Shown: in pieces, positions 9,155 through 17,886 of the stretch
Position numbering within the stretch: position 1 is the first letter of the stretch
Layout: every line of letters starts with the position of its first letter
NCBI RefSeq assembly: GCF_029257255.1
Contig: NZ_JARICI010000068.1
Coordinates: 1 to 48,829, forward strand
Source of the DNA: Sporosarcina sp.
Lineage (GTDB): Bacteria; Bacillota; Bacilli; Bacillales_A; Planococcaceae
Direction: 5' to 3'
DNA length: 48,829 nt
Notes under the pieces: model-generated
The model's input: the letters and a program-made list of their open reading frames with translations, nothing else
Told to the model about the DNA's origin: nothing
Database searches by the model: none
Made by a program: the position numbers and the translations under genes

Positions 9155-9709
9155 CTACTTATTTACCATTTTCATAAATTCTCTCATTAAGCCTGGAAGA
9201 TCTGGCCAAGCGTGACCTGAGACCAGGTTGCCTTCGGTATGGAGATCCTTTTCGATGTACGTTGCGCCTGTTGCAGTAACATCTGGTTTACACGCGATGT
9301 ATGCCGTATACTCTCTGCCCTCCATCAGATCCGGTAAAACTGAAAGAACCTGTGCAGCGTGACAGACCACAGCCACCGGTTTATTTTCTTCAAAGAAATG
9401 CCGCACAATTCCTGGAAGTGATTCATTAAGACGGATATACTCCGGTGCTCGACCTCCCGGAATAATCAGTGCGTCATAATCAGCAGGATTGACATCTGCA
9501 AATGCAATATGTGAATCCAGACCGTATGCTGGTTTTTCGACATACGTCTCCATTCCATCAATGAAATCATGTGTGACCGTATAGAGTTTTTTCACCGACG
9601 GCGACGCAATCACCGTTTCAAAACCTTCTTCCAAGCAACGATAATACGGATAAAAAATTTCCAGCGCTTCTACAGCGTCTCCGCCAAGAATCAATACTTT
9701 CTTACTCAT
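9155..9709 (-). CDS. DJ-1/PfpI family protein
   Basis: Single-domain DJ-1/PfpI protein (184 residues) with a Rossmann-like fold. The nucleophile elbow AVVCHAAQ places Cys116 next to His117, and IIPGGRAPEY supplies the acidic partner Glu90. Relatives act as proteases, glyoxalase/deglycase-type enzymes or general stress proteins, so the exact reaction is open. GAGGGGGAAA lies before the ATG. It is divergent from a small gene, across a region holding a 10-bp inverted repeat. Confidence 0.88.
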   Translation of the reverse strand: MSKKVLILGGDAVEALEIFYPYYRCLEEGFETVIASPSVKKLYTVTHDFIDGMETYVEKPAYGLDSHIAFADVNPADYDALIIPGGRAPEYIRLNESLPGIVRHFFEENKPVAVVCHAAQVLSVLPDLMEGREYTAYIACKPDVTATGATYIEKDLHTEGNLVSGHAWPDLPGLMREFMKMVNK

Positions 9710-9743
9710 TCATTTTCCCCCTCTTTTTAATTCTGAATTGCGT

Positions 9744-9778
9744 TTCTATTTTATTTACTTCGACACTTTAAAATAGAA
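9744..9778. promoter_or_regulatory. inverted repeat in a divergent promoter region
   Basis: TTCTATTTTA and TAAAATAGAA form perfect 10-bp arms separated by 15 bases, between the PfpI gene and the small gene at 9861. It could be an operator or overlapping AT-rich promoter elements; the regulator is not evident. Confidence 0.4.
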
Positions 9779-9860
9779 CCCTCTTTTTTGTCGATAGTAC
9801 TATTCATTCATACATGTTTTCTGTATGACAGAGCCATATTATGACGAGGAGGAATCAATT

Positions 9861-10034
9861 ATGGAGAAAAATGTACGGGAAATTTTTCATAAAGGTACAC
9901 AAAATGAAGAACTCGGTTTGGAATTTGAGGCAAGCGCTGCGGAATCCGCACGCAGACGGGAAGGTGCATCCGGAAAGGAATACCGGAATGCGCTGAAGGA
10001 ATTATATCGTTCAACAGAAAAGAAGAGGAGCTGA
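9861..10034 (+). CDS. small hydrophilic hypothetical protein
   Basis: Charged 57-residue protein with no membrane segment or cysteine (MEKNVREIFHKGTQNEELG... ending YRSTEKKRS). I do not recognise the family. The start at 9861 has GAGGAGG eight bases upstream; the longer frame from 9825 is not supported. The next tiny gene begins five bases after its stop, and GAGGAG inside its final codons serves as that gene's ribosome site, so the two are co-translated. Possibly sporulation-linked given that neighbour, which is inference. Confidence 0.6.
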   Translation: MEKNVREIFHKGTQNEELGLEFEASAAESARRREGASGKEYRNALKELYRSTEKKRS

Positions 10035-10038
10035 AGTA

Positions 10039-10191
10039 TTGGAGAAGAAAAAATATACAGTGGCAGGCACCGATATCGAAGAAGTCAAAAGGCTGAATGC
10101 GGAATCTGGTCCGACGTATAATGAAATCAATGAAATTCTTACGCAGCGGCTGAAAGATAAGAAGTACAGCAATTCCAATCGAACAGAATAA
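10039..10191 (+). CDS. small protein resembling gamma-type SASP
   Basis: A 50-residue frame starting with TTG, with GAGGAG eight bases upstream, too short for standard ORF calling. The segment AGTDIEEVKRLNAESG (residues 9-24) resembles the repeat unit of gamma-type small acid-soluble spore proteins, whose pattern is T-(D/N)-x-x-(E/Q)-V-(K/R)-x-x-N-x-x-S. After it comes SYNE-like text (PTYNEINEIL) instead of a second repeat. If correct, it would be an amino-acid reserve degraded at germination. The match is from memory of the family, so treat it as a lead. Confidence 0.5.
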   Translation: MEKKKYTVAGTDIEEVKRLNAESGPTYNEINEILTQRLKDKKYSNSNRTE

Positions 10192-10196
10192 CATAC

Positions 10197-10230
10197 AAAG
10201 CCTGACAGTCCTTATCAGCTGTCAGGCTTT
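10197..10230. terminator. bidirectional terminator
   Basis: Perfect 12-bp stem AAAGCCTGACAG/CTGTCAGGCTTT between the convergent SASP-like gene and the permease gene. Confidence 0.92.
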
Positions 10231-11531
10231 GCTTTGTCAAACTTCACTTTTTTCTTGCTGCGATAAATCATCAACTGCTCAATTAGAATGGCTAAGATTG
10301 TACCTGTGATCAGGCCGTTGGAAAGTGTAGAAGCAATTATGGCGGGAAGATGTGATAAACTTTCAGCCGGCACAAACATCGTTCCCACTCCTACCATCAA
10401 GCCAAAGGCCACTGCCTGCCGTGCTCGTTCTTTTTCTGGATCTGCATCCAGTTCATTGAACGCCATCGATACCATCTTCGTAAAAATCGCAAAGGTTACG
10501 GCATAAGCAACGGGTGCAGGAAGCGCAGCAAAAACTGCCATGACACTTGGAAAAAGTGTCATCAGGACGAGCAGTAGACTTCCGATCATAAATGGCTTAA
10601 TAGAAGGCATTCGCGTGGTACCTACGAATCCAGCCGAACCGGATATGGGCACAGAACCGATGGCTGAAAATAAGCCAGCAATCAAATGGTTGAAACCCGA
10701 TACGAACGCACCCTGATGTAGTCTATCAGGTGGCGTGATACGGAACTGATGAATCAATAGATGCTCCATCACTCGAATGGATGCCAGCATATTGGCAACT
10801 AATAAAAAGGTAATAAAAACGGCTGTTACCAGCACACCGCTGTCCCATACCGGCGGTCCGTAAACAAACATCTTCGGAAATTGTATGAATTGATCAGACA
10901 CTTTTGCGACTGCAGGTGTTTTACCAAGCAACAGAAAAATGCCCCAGCCGAGTGCAATTGAAATCAGTACGGCATACTTGGAAACCGTCGGCCGTTTATT
11001 TCCCATTGCGATAAATGTAATCAGCAGGACGATAAAACTTCCGCCTAAAATAACCGGATCGAGATGATCTCCCGCATTTTCCACACCGATCATGCCGGTT
11101 ATGAACGTTCCGCTTAACTGCAAAATCAGCAGCAGTAAATAAGTAAACGTAATTGCGGGAGTGAACAGCGCCTTCATTTTCGTAATAACACCGGTCGCCG
11201 CTAAAATAATAAAGAGAACACCACTGTACAGCATGCCGCTCTGCAATGCCTGCAGCGCATCTGTAGCAGTGGAATAAAAGATACCGACCATGCCTGCATA
11301 TACGACATAAATTCCCCACCATAATCCCGCGGGTCCTTCATTGATTGGCATGCGATGGCCAAAGAACGCCTGAATGAGACAGGCTATACCAAGTACGAAA
11401 ATCGTCCGTTGCATGAAGAGTGATGTCGCAACAGGGTCCATTCCGAATACGTGTGCAATTGCGATAGGTGCTGCTATGGATGAGGCAATGAGGAAAATTG
11501 TCCACTGTATGCCGCCCGCTAGATGTTTCAT
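10215..11531 (-). CDS. NCS2-family uracil/xanthine permease
   Basis: Twelve- to fourteen-helix membrane transporter (438 residues) of the nucleobase:cation symporter 2 family, importing a purine or uracil by proton symport. The NEGPAGLWWG segment, the GFNHLIAGLFSAIGSVPISGSAGFVG region and the late FNELDADPEK segment fit NCS2. CGGAGGAAT precedes the ATG. No purine riboswitch is visible in the 110 bases upstream. The substrate cannot be decided from sequence; it stands alone, not beside nucleotide genes. Confidence 0.85.
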   Translation of the reverse strand: MKHLAGGIQWTIFLIASSIAAPIAIAHVFGMDPVATSLFMQRTIFVLGIACLIQAFFGHRMPINEGPAGLWWGIYVVYAGMVGIFYSTATDALQALQSGMLYSGVLFIILAATGVITKMKALFTPAITFTYLLLLILQLSGTFITGMIGVENAGDHLDPVILGGSFIVLLITFIAMGNKRPTVSKYAVLISIALGWGIFLLLGKTPAVAKVSDQFIQFPKMFVYGPPVWDSGVLVTAVFITFLLVANMLASIRVMEHLLIHQFRITPPDRLHQGAFVSGFNHLIAGLFSAIGSVPISGSAGFVGTTRMPSIKPFMIGSLLLVLMTLFPSVMAVFAALPAPVAYAVTFAIFTKMVSMAFNELDADPEKERARQAVAFGLMVGVGTMFVPAESLSHLPAIIASTLSNGLITGTILAILIEQLMIYRSKKKVKFDKAKPDS

Positions 11532-11862
11532 TGGATGATTCCTCCGATAATTCTGTAGCTAATTTGATGTATTTCAGTATACCACGCAGCTTGGCTTTAT
11601 AGTTTTACAACGTTTATTTTTCTGTGGAAAAGATGCGTGTGAATGGTGCGGTGAACAGTCAGTTTGGTTCGCTCAGCGTTTGGTTTGGGGCGGAATGAAC
11701 ATGTGAATGTGCGGCAACCGCAGACTTCGGCTCGTTGCAAGACCTCTTTGGTGCGGTTCGATCCTCCTTTGGCGCTCTGCTCAACTAATCCGGTCTCCCG
11801 GCATCATCAAAAAACTGTACTGAAAGTGTTTTAAACTTTCAGTACAGTTTTTGTAAACAGTG
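11532..11862. other. intergenic region with a GC-richer degenerate block
   Basis: From about 11640 to 11800 there is a block richer in G and C than its surroundings, with four loose copies of a TTTGG-plus-GC-rich word (for example TTTGGTTCGCTCAGCG and TTTGGCGCTCTGCTCAA). It has no open frame of note and no ribosome site. It may be a degenerate dispersed repeat. The permease promoter occupies about 11540-11620. Confidence 0.4.
11810..11853. terminator. strong bidirectional terminator
   Basis: An 18-bp stem (AAAAACTGTACTGAAAGT with its complement) around a GTTTTAA loop, directly after the penicillin acylase stop on the minus strand. Confidence 0.95.
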
Positions 11863-14226
11863 TTATTTCGAAGCTGGCGTTAAAGTCAGCACTCGGCCGT
11901 TCTCCACTTCCTCAGTCAGAACAGTCTCATGGTAATTCCCGAGAGCCCAGTCTTCTGCTTGGTCATGGAACCATTTAGATTTCACATGTCCGCTCTGTCC
12001 TGGCCCGACGATTTGATACGTTTTTGATAAGTCTTCCAAGTCAGCTACAAAGCGCCAGGAAGCCCCGTGATTGACGGATCCATCTTCTTTAAATGCGGCT
12101 GCCTGTACTGTTATATTCGATCCGCCGATAGCCTGTTTTTCAGGATTCAAAAACTTTGCCAATATAGGTGAAGCAGCGCTAAGCGGATGCGGGAACGTCA
12201 ATTGATGGAAATCTCCCCACTGCCACTTATCCTGATTACTGCCAAAGTCCTTTTCAACATTTTTCATAGCATTGACAAATGAAGTATACACCCACTGATC
12301 GACGCCTTGCTTTTCCTCCAGCCAAACGCTTGGCTGGCCACTGTATCCTGCGCGAAGAAGCTGATCGGTAATTTGTCCTTTGCCGGGCATCAGCTCATAC
12401 ACATCTTCAGGCATTTCATTTTGGAACATGTCAATCTGCAGCTGCCTTAACCATTTGTGGTAAACGAGCGGTGCGCCGCTTTCTGCAGAATCAACTTGAT
12501 CCCAGTATTTCATGGTTTTCATCGTCTTTTCATATGCTCTAGCAGAATCCATTTTTTCAACCGACCTAATCATGTCAGCCAAAAACTCGCCCGCATGAAG
12601 ATTCTTCTGATCCATCTGTAATTTCATCATGTCCTCTGCTGTAAAGTTATCACCTTCCCGCAAAACTTCTGCGATCCGCTCATAGCGATACGGCTGTGCC
12701 CAGAATTTTGTAATATGGTACGGATACTTTTCATCGACAACTTCATTGTTAGCTGTTGCAATAAAGCCTTCATCAGGATTCACGACACGGGGCAGTTCAT
12801 CATACGGAATATAGCCTTCCCAGCCATACTCCGAAGAATCACCAGGTACCGCCAGCTGCGCATCTCCTTGCTTTCTAACCGGGATCCGTCCGTTTGCTTT
12901 ATAAGCAATTGTGCCGTCTTTAGCTGCGAAGACAAAGTTCTGAGCAGGTGCATGGAATCCTTCCAGCGCTTTCTCAAAACTGTCCCAATCTGTCGCTTTA
13001 TTCATCAGCATGACCGCTTCAAGTTCAGTTGTCGGCTCGAGTGCAGTCCACTGCATAGAGAATTGAGCTTCAGGATCTTCTTCTTGATAAATGACATCTG
13101 AAATGATCGGACCGTGTCTCGTCACAACAACTTCGTATGGAATATCTTGTCCGTCTTTTACTTTAATTGTCTCATTTCGAATTTCAGCGTCTTCCCATTT
13201 CCCGTCATAACGGAACTTTCCTTTTTCACTTGGATGAGGTATTTCAATATAGAGATCCTGTACATCAGGACCAACGTTGGTTACTCCCCAGGCAACTTCT
13301 TCATTATGTCCTAATATAATTCCCGGAGTTCCCGCAAATATGACCCCACCGACATTTTGCTCTGGAGACTGTAAATGCATTTGATACCAGATAGAAGGTG
13401 TACTCAATCCAAGATGCGGATCATCCGCGAGAAGCGGCATACCGGAAGCCGTTTTTTCTCCTGACAATACCCAGTTATTACTGCCGTTAAATTCCGGCGG
13501 CGATAATTCAGGTAAAAACTTTCCTGCTACTTCTACTGGATGTTCTTTATTCGCTGTCATGATTGATTCAGCATTTTCTGGATAAGTGATGAATAATTCC
13601 TTTGCTTTGTCTTCCGGGAACTCATTCAGTGCCCAGTGGCGAAATGCCTGTGGTTGCCATCTCCCACCCAAGTCATAGGCCATATATTTACCGACTGTCA
13701 AAGAATCCTGCGGTGTCCATTCTTCCGGTTCATAGCCAAGTAATTTAAATTCGTACGATAGCTTTTTGCCCTCTTTTGCTTCTGCAATGAATGCATTGAC
13801 ACCCTGTGCATACCAATTCAGCACATCTTTCGCTTGATCGCTATAACCGTCATAAGAATCTTCGGCCGCAGCGCGCAGGCTGAATGTACGGAATAGCTTA
13901 TCCGTGTCAACAGCCGCGTCGCCGATCACTTCAGCCAGACGCCCGCTTGCCTGTCTGCGTGCCAAGTCCATTTGGAATAAGCGGTCCTGCGCCTGCACGT
14001 ATCCTTGTGCTTTGTATAAATCTTCATCTGATTTAGCATTAATATGCGGTACACCATTATCGTCGCGTGTAATGACCACGTCTTCCATAATAAATGATAC
14101 TTGACGCTCACCTGCCGTCATCGGTTTTGATTTAGATATGTAAGCGTTTACAAACAGTGCCAAAGATACTGCAATGACCGCCACCACACTCAAACTCCAT
14201 AAGAATATTTTTCTTCTGCGACTCAT
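11863..14226 (-). CDS. penicillin acylase family protein (Ntn hydrolase)
   Basis: Membrane-anchored Ntn-hydrolase precursor of 787 residues, as long as penicillin G acylase and acyl-homoserine-lactone acylases. An N-terminal membrane segment (about residues 8-28) targets it outside. Residues 45-230 are the alpha chain. Ser249 in PEFNGSNNWVLSG is the expected autocatalytic cleavage point and nucleophile, starting the beta chain. The natural acyl substrate is unknown. ATG at 14226 follows GAGGGGGAAAG; the frame upstream to 14337 is not supported. Monocistronic, with terminators on both sides. Confidence 0.9.
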   Translation of the reverse strand: MSRRRKIFLWSLSVVAVIAVSLALFVNAYISKSKPMTAGERQVSFIMEDVVITRDDNGVPHINAKSDEDLYKAQGYVQAQDRLFQMDLARRQASGRLAEVIGDAAVDTDKLFRTFSLRAAAEDSYDGYSDQAKDVLNWYAQGVNAFIAEAKEGKKLSYEFKLLGYEPEEWTPQDSLTVGKYMAYDLGGRWQPQAFRHWALNEFPEDKAKELFITYPENAESIMTANKEHPVEVAGKFLPELSPPEFNGSNNWVLSGEKTASGMPLLADDPHLGLSTPSIWYQMHLQSPEQNVGGVIFAGTPGIILGHNEEVAWGVTNVGPDVQDLYIEIPHPSEKGKFRYDGKWEDAEIRNETIKVKDGQDIPYEVVVTRHGPIISDVIYQEEDPEAQFSMQWTALEPTTELEAVMLMNKATDWDSFEKALEGFHAPAQNFVFAAKDGTIAYKANGRIPVRKQGDAQLAVPGDSSEYGWEGYIPYDELPRVVNPDEGFIATANNEVVDEKYPYHITKFWAQPYRYERIAEVLREGDNFTAEDMMKLQMDQKNLHAGEFLADMIRSVEKMDSARAYEKTMKTMKYWDQVDSAESGAPLVYHKWLRQLQIDMFQNEMPEDVYELMPGKGQITDQLLRAGYSGQPSVWLEEKQGVDQWVYTSFVNAMKNVEKDFGSNQDKWQWGDFHQLTFPHPLSAASPILAKFLNPEKQAIGGSNITVQAAAFKEDGSVNHGASWRFVADLEDLSKTYQIVGPGQSGHVKSKWFHDQAEDWALGNYHETVLTEEVENGRVLTLTPASK

Positions 14227-14297
14227 TTTCTTTCCCCCTCTTGTTATCATTCTATTATAATATTCTAGAATTATTTGATTATTCCTCTTTACATGGA

Positions 14298-14329
14298 AAA
14301 GCACACTGCCAGAAAAGCAGTGTGCTTCC
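14298..14329 (-). terminator. terminator within the end of the VLRF1-like region
   Basis: Perfect 11-bp stem AAGCACACTGC/GCAGTGTGCTT with TTTT after it on the minus strand, just downstream of the VLRF1-like gene. Confidence 0.88.
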
Positions 14330-14333
14330 ATTT

Positions 14334-15128
14334 TCATCGGGATTCGAAGACCTTTTGGATGATTATTTCGTTTTTCGCTCTACCGAAGTTTTTGTGAATA
14401 CAGCTTTCAGGCTTCTGAGAAAGAACAGACGCAAAACTGTTCGCCAGTTCCGCTTCACCCGCTACGTGAATTTCTTTCCAGCCGCGCTTTTTCTTCATGG
14501 TACCGACGACTGAACCCATCTGTTTATAAAACCGATCTAGATTTTCTTTCAGCCGCTGATCGAATCCGTCTGTGTGGCCTCCGACACCTCGCTGCAAAGA
14601 AGACTTGACGCTCTTTTGCTCTTTCCAGACGTCTAGTCCTGAGTCGAATTCATACACGGTTTCATCACGTATTCTACCCATCGCCGTGTCCAAAATTCGA
14701 ACTTCACTATAACTCGGGAGTACGATTCCTGCTTCAGGGTATGCTTTTAACATATACTCCAATTCATCAGTCATCGCATGGTTCTCCCAATGAAAGCTTG
14801 TCTTGACTGCTACCTGAACATAATGGACAGACCAGATTTCAGGATCAGCTGCCGCAAAGATGACAGCGCCTTTTGCCAAATCGTTCTGATTATGCTCAAT
14901 TTCTTTCATGACTTTGTCCTTGACCAAGCGATAGGCAGTCAGCTCTTTTTCGTTATTAGAAGCAACGATATATTCATCCAGCCTCTTCAGTCCAGACTTC
15001 AGATGAATTCGCCATGCTGCTTGCTGCTGATCCCTATCGGCAGGGTTGGTGTTCAAGTAGACGGAAAGTACGCAACGGTCATCACAATGAAACGCCTTCA
15101 GCTGTTTTAACTCTTCGCTCATGCTCAT
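14334..15128 (-). CDS. VLRF1-type (aeRF1-like) release-factor family protein
   Basis: 264-residue protein that I place in the bacterial VLRF1/baeRF group, distant relatives of archaeal/eukaryotic release factor 1 proposed to act on stalled ribosomes. Support: the N-terminal CVLSVYLNT strand, the VRILDTAMGRI region and the LQRGVGGHTDGFDQRL segment, where related proteins carry a catalytic loop in the peptidyl-tRNA centre. GAGGAGGATG is upstream of the ATG; an alternative ATG lies two codons in. It is followed by its own terminator. Family call is moderately sure; the ribosome role is from family knowledge. Confidence 0.7.
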   Translation of the reverse strand: MSMSEELKQLKAFHCDDRCVLSVYLNTNPADRDQQQAAWRIHLKSGLKRLDEYIVASNNEKELTAYRLVKDKVMKEIEHNQNDLAKGAVIFAAADPEIWSVHYVQVAVKTSFHWENHAMTDELEYMLKAYPEAGIVLPSYSEVRILDTAMGRIRDETVYEFDSGLDVWKEQKSVKSSLQRGVGGHTDGFDQRLKENLDRFYKQMGSVVGTMKKKRGWKEIHVAGEAELANSFASVLSQKPESCIHKNFGRAKNEIIIQKVFESR

Positions 15129-15211
15129 CCATTCATCCTCCTCATTATTCCCTCAACAGTAGCATGCCCGCTAACCAGGAAATTACAAGAGAACGGAAGC
15201 TGTAAATGTTT

Positions 15212-15844
15212 TCAAAAGTGACCTGAACGCAAAAATCGTACGATTAATTCAGCAGTTTCTTGCTGATGATGAATTTCCTTATGACCATAAGGTAGCTCAA
15301 TGAAATCTGCCAGCCCTGGATAATGAACCGATGCCAATTCCACTCTACCATCATTGGCACCTTTCAATAGTTTGCCAAGCCATAAATGACTACGTGTTCC
15401 AGCAATCCCTCCAATTGAAACAGCTTGAGCTTCAGGTAACTTCAATTTCTCAATATAATCGGTATGCAATGAACGTAAAGTTCTGAAATAGTAGGTGTAG
15501 CCTTTTACTTTACTCGCTGTATACGCAAGACCGCTGCCTTGATTTGGTGCTGCAATCTGCACACATCGCCCGATCAAATCCCCCACACCAGTTTCTTTCA
15601 GAACTTGGCGTATCAGCAGTCCGCCGGTACTATGTCCAACCATATGAATTTTCCTATTATCTCGTGCTGTCATTTCAAGTAATGCCTGTTCAACAATGCT
15701 CGCAGAACGGTCAAATTCCAGGCGTGTTAAAGGCAGATTGAGGGATCTACAATGAAAGCCACGTTCTTCCAAATGGGCCGAAAGCGTCGCCATATCACGT
15801 GACGTTTTATTGAAGCCGTGCAGCAAAAGAACTTGGTCTTCCAT
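15212..15844 (-). CDS. alpha/beta-hydrolase (lipase/PGAP1-like)
   Basis: Cytoplasmic serine hydrolase of 210 residues. LLHGFNKTSRDM forms the oxyanion region, GHSTGG holds nucleophile Ser72, and Asp165 (GANDGRV) and His188 (PYGHKEI) complete a plausible triad. It most resembles short lipase/esterase-like proteins. No signal peptide. GAGGTGATCCT precedes the ATG. It begins 14 bases after the stop of the upstream GH3 lipoprotein gene, so both are likely one operon. Substrate unknown. Confidence 0.82.
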   Translation of the reverse strand: MEDQVLLLHGFNKTSRDMATLSAHLEERGFHCRSLNLPLTRLEFDRSASIVEQALLEMTARDNRKIHMVGHSTGGLLIRQVLKETGVGDLIGRCVQIAAPNQGSGLAYTASKVKGYTYYFRTLRSLHTDYIEKLKLPEAQAVSIGGIAGTRSHLWLGKLLKGANDGRVELASVHYPGLADFIELPYGHKEIHHQQETAELIVRFLRSGHF

Positions 15845-15857
15845 AGGATCACCTCGC

Positions 15858-17471
15858 CTATTTCATTTTCAACAGCAGCTCTTCCGTCTGCTCATTAAGT
15901 CCATCTACATCTACTTTCTGAGGTAATTCATCATTCAACTCATACGTTTGTTTCAGTGTAAGAATTCGTTCAACACTCTGATTGATTCGTTCTTCCGTAA
16001 GTTTTCCTGATGCCACCGCAGTTTTCAATGAAGTTAATACTTCATTAACAGGCGTATAGCCGTGGCCGAGAAGCAGGATATCGCCGCCAGCCTGAATAGA
16101 TTTGACTGCCGCATCGCCAATCGAATAATACTTTTCAATCGCACCCATAACCAAATCATCTGTAATAACCACACCATCAAAAAACAGTTCCTCTCGCAGT
16201 AATTCCGTTATAACCGACTTAGAAAACGACGCCGGATTTTCACGATCATACGCCTCCACAATCAAGTGTCCGACGATTACAGCATCCGCACCGCTCTCAA
16301 TCGCTTCTTTAAATGGACGAAGCTCAACCTTTTGTAACCGTTCCTCACTATGCGGGATTACCGGCAGATCAATATGCGAATCTACACTCGTATCTCCATG
16401 ACCTGGAAAATGTTTGATGACCGGCACTACATGCTTTGATTTCATACCGTGCAACTGCTGCACCCCCATTTCGCCTACGAGCTGAGCGTCTGACCCATAA
16501 GATCTGTCCCCAATTACAGGGTTTTTCGAATTGCTGTCCACATCAAGCACAGGCGCAAAGTCCATATTAATACCAAATGAACCTAGCTTTTCACCTAGCA
16601 TTTCTCCAACCTGAAATGCAAAATCTCCGTCTGCTGTTTTACCGATCATGCGATTTGAAGGAGTTTTTACTAATTCTTCCGGCAACCTCGTGACACGACC
16701 GCCTTCTTCATCTACTCCAATCAGTAACGGAGCTTTGCCGCTTTTATTAGCCTGTTTCATTTCATTAATTAAATCCAGTGATTGCACAGTATCGATAAAA
16801 TTGCGTTTAAATAAGATGATGCCGCCTACATGCTGTTCTGTAATAAATGCTTTTGCCGCTGGATCTAAATCCGTTCCTTGAACGCCCATCAATATGAGCT
16901 GTCCCAGTTTTTCTTCCAAGGACATGCCAAGTACATTCTTTTGAATATGTTCGCTCGGTTTATGGACGACAGAAAGGTGATCTATTGTTGCAGTATCATC
17001 TGAAGATAAGAACACAAATTTCAATTGAAACTCTTCATTCAGTTCATAAACGAGAATGTCCTGCTCGTCAATATGCCGAACTTCTTCAGGAATACCTACT
17101 ATCTTTTCAGTATGTGCTCGGGTGATCTTTTTTATATCAGGAGCAGATGAACGCAAGTCAAACACTCGGTTATTCTCCGTCAATCCGATTACTGTGTCAT
17201 GATCTTCATATACTGCATACGTACCGTTGCCTGCACGATTTTTTTGGTCTGGTTCGCCTAAGCTTTCGCTAACTTCCTGAAATTCTGTAACGCCCGCAAA
17301 CCACCGCTCGCCAAGGATTTGTCCATGTGCAGCCAGTTCTTGAATCTCAGCTAAGGTTTTCTCATTCTGTTCTTCTTGCAATCGTTCTTCTTTTTGCTCA
17401 TTAGTTGAACAAGCCGACAGCAACAAGATGCTGAAAATAATCAGTAGAACAGTTTGGTTTCGTCTCTCCAA
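15858..17471 (-). CDS. GH3 beta-N-acetylhexosaminidase-like lipoprotein (NagZ/YbbD type)
   Basis: Exported lipoprotein predicted to remove N-acetylglucosamine from cell-wall muropeptides. With a TTG start at 17471 (GAGGGTG upstream) the N-terminus is a textbook lipoprotein signal: MERRNQ, a hydrophobic core, then LLSAC with the lipid-modified Cys21. The ATG at 17498 has no ribosome site. An N-terminal ~150-residue domain precedes the GH3 barrel, which has LLIGVDEEGGRV, KHFPGHGDT and the nucleophile-loop TDDLVMGAI. The protein is 537 residues. A roughly 100-residue tail follows the barrel. It leads the operon with the hydrolase gene. Confidence 0.87.
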   Translation of the reverse strand: MERRNQTVLLIIFSILLLSACSTNEQKEERLQEEQNEKTLAEIQELAAHGQILGERWFAGVTEFQEVSESLGEPDQKNRAGNGTYAVYEDHDTVIGLTENNRVFDLRSSAPDIKKITRAHTEKIVGIPEEVRHIDEQDILVYELNEEFQLKFVFLSSDDTATIDHLSVVHKPSEHIQKNVLGMSLEEKLGQLILMGVQGTDLDPAAKAFITEQHVGGIILFKRNFIDTVQSLDLINEMKQANKSGKAPLLIGVDEEGGRVTRLPEELVKTPSNRMIGKTADGDFAFQVGEMLGEKLGSFGINMDFAPVLDVDSNSKNPVIGDRSYGSDAQLVGEMGVQQLHGMKSKHVVPVIKHFPGHGDTSVDSHIDLPVIPHSEERLQKVELRPFKEAIESGADAVIVGHLIVEAYDRENPASFSKSVITELLREELFFDGVVITDDLVMGAIEKYYSIGDAAVKSIQAGGDILLLGHGYTPVNEVLTSLKTAVASGKLTEERINQSVERILTLKQTYELNDELPQKVDVDGLNEQTEELLLKMK

Positions 17472-17620
17472 AAATTCACCCTCTTTGATAGAAATCATAC
17501 AATGTGTTTTTCAATACTTCTTTCAGCTATCATACCATTTTTCAGATAATTGAAGAACTCATACGCGGCAGAATAAATTCTGATTTTCTTGCCATATTAC
17601 GCTGTAGGAGGTGTTTCATC

Positions 17621-17836
17621 ATGGGCAATAAAAACAATAAACAAACGATGAATGAACGAACTACCAATCCTTTCGATACGTATCAAAACAAAAGTAAGGA
17701 TGCCAGCAACAGCAACAATAATAATCCGAATGACAATATGAATGAAGAACTGTCAGCAGAATTTGACTCGAAAGCCAAAAATAAGAATAACAAAACCAAT
17801 CACGACAAAGACCAAACTTCTAATAAAAGAAAGTAA
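17621..17836 (+). CDS. small Asn/Lys-rich hydrophilic protein
   Basis: A 71-residue, very hydrophilic protein with runs of Asn (positions 31-34) and many Lys, Asp and Ser residues, no Cys and no membrane segment. ATG 17621 has a perfect GTAGGAGGTG upstream; the open frame from 17504 is not supported. The composition suggests an intrinsically disordered protein, as seen in minor spore or desiccation proteins, but I do not recognise the family. It is divergent from the GH3 lipoprotein gene and ends at a terminator. Confidence 0.65.
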   Translation: MGNKNNKQTMNERTTNPFDTYQNKSKDASNSNNNNPNDNMNEELSAEFDSKAKNKNNKTNHDKDQTSNKRK

Positions 17837-17837
17837 A

Positions 17838-17878
17838 AAACAGCCGCTCGTTCTAATCATCTGAACAAGCGGCTGTTT
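17838..17878. terminator. bidirectional terminator
   Basis: Perfect 11-bp stem AAACAGCCGCT/AGCGGCTGTTT with inner GTTC/GAAC pairing. It closes both the small Asn-rich gene and, on the minus strand, the jet operon. Confidence 0.9.
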
Positions 17879-17886
17879 GTTTATGT

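Noticed and set aside
9825..9849. CATATTA resembling a sigma-G -10 element before the small gene at 9861
   Set aside because: It ends within a few bases of the ribosome binding site, so a transcript starting there would lack the site; no good -35 at the right distance.
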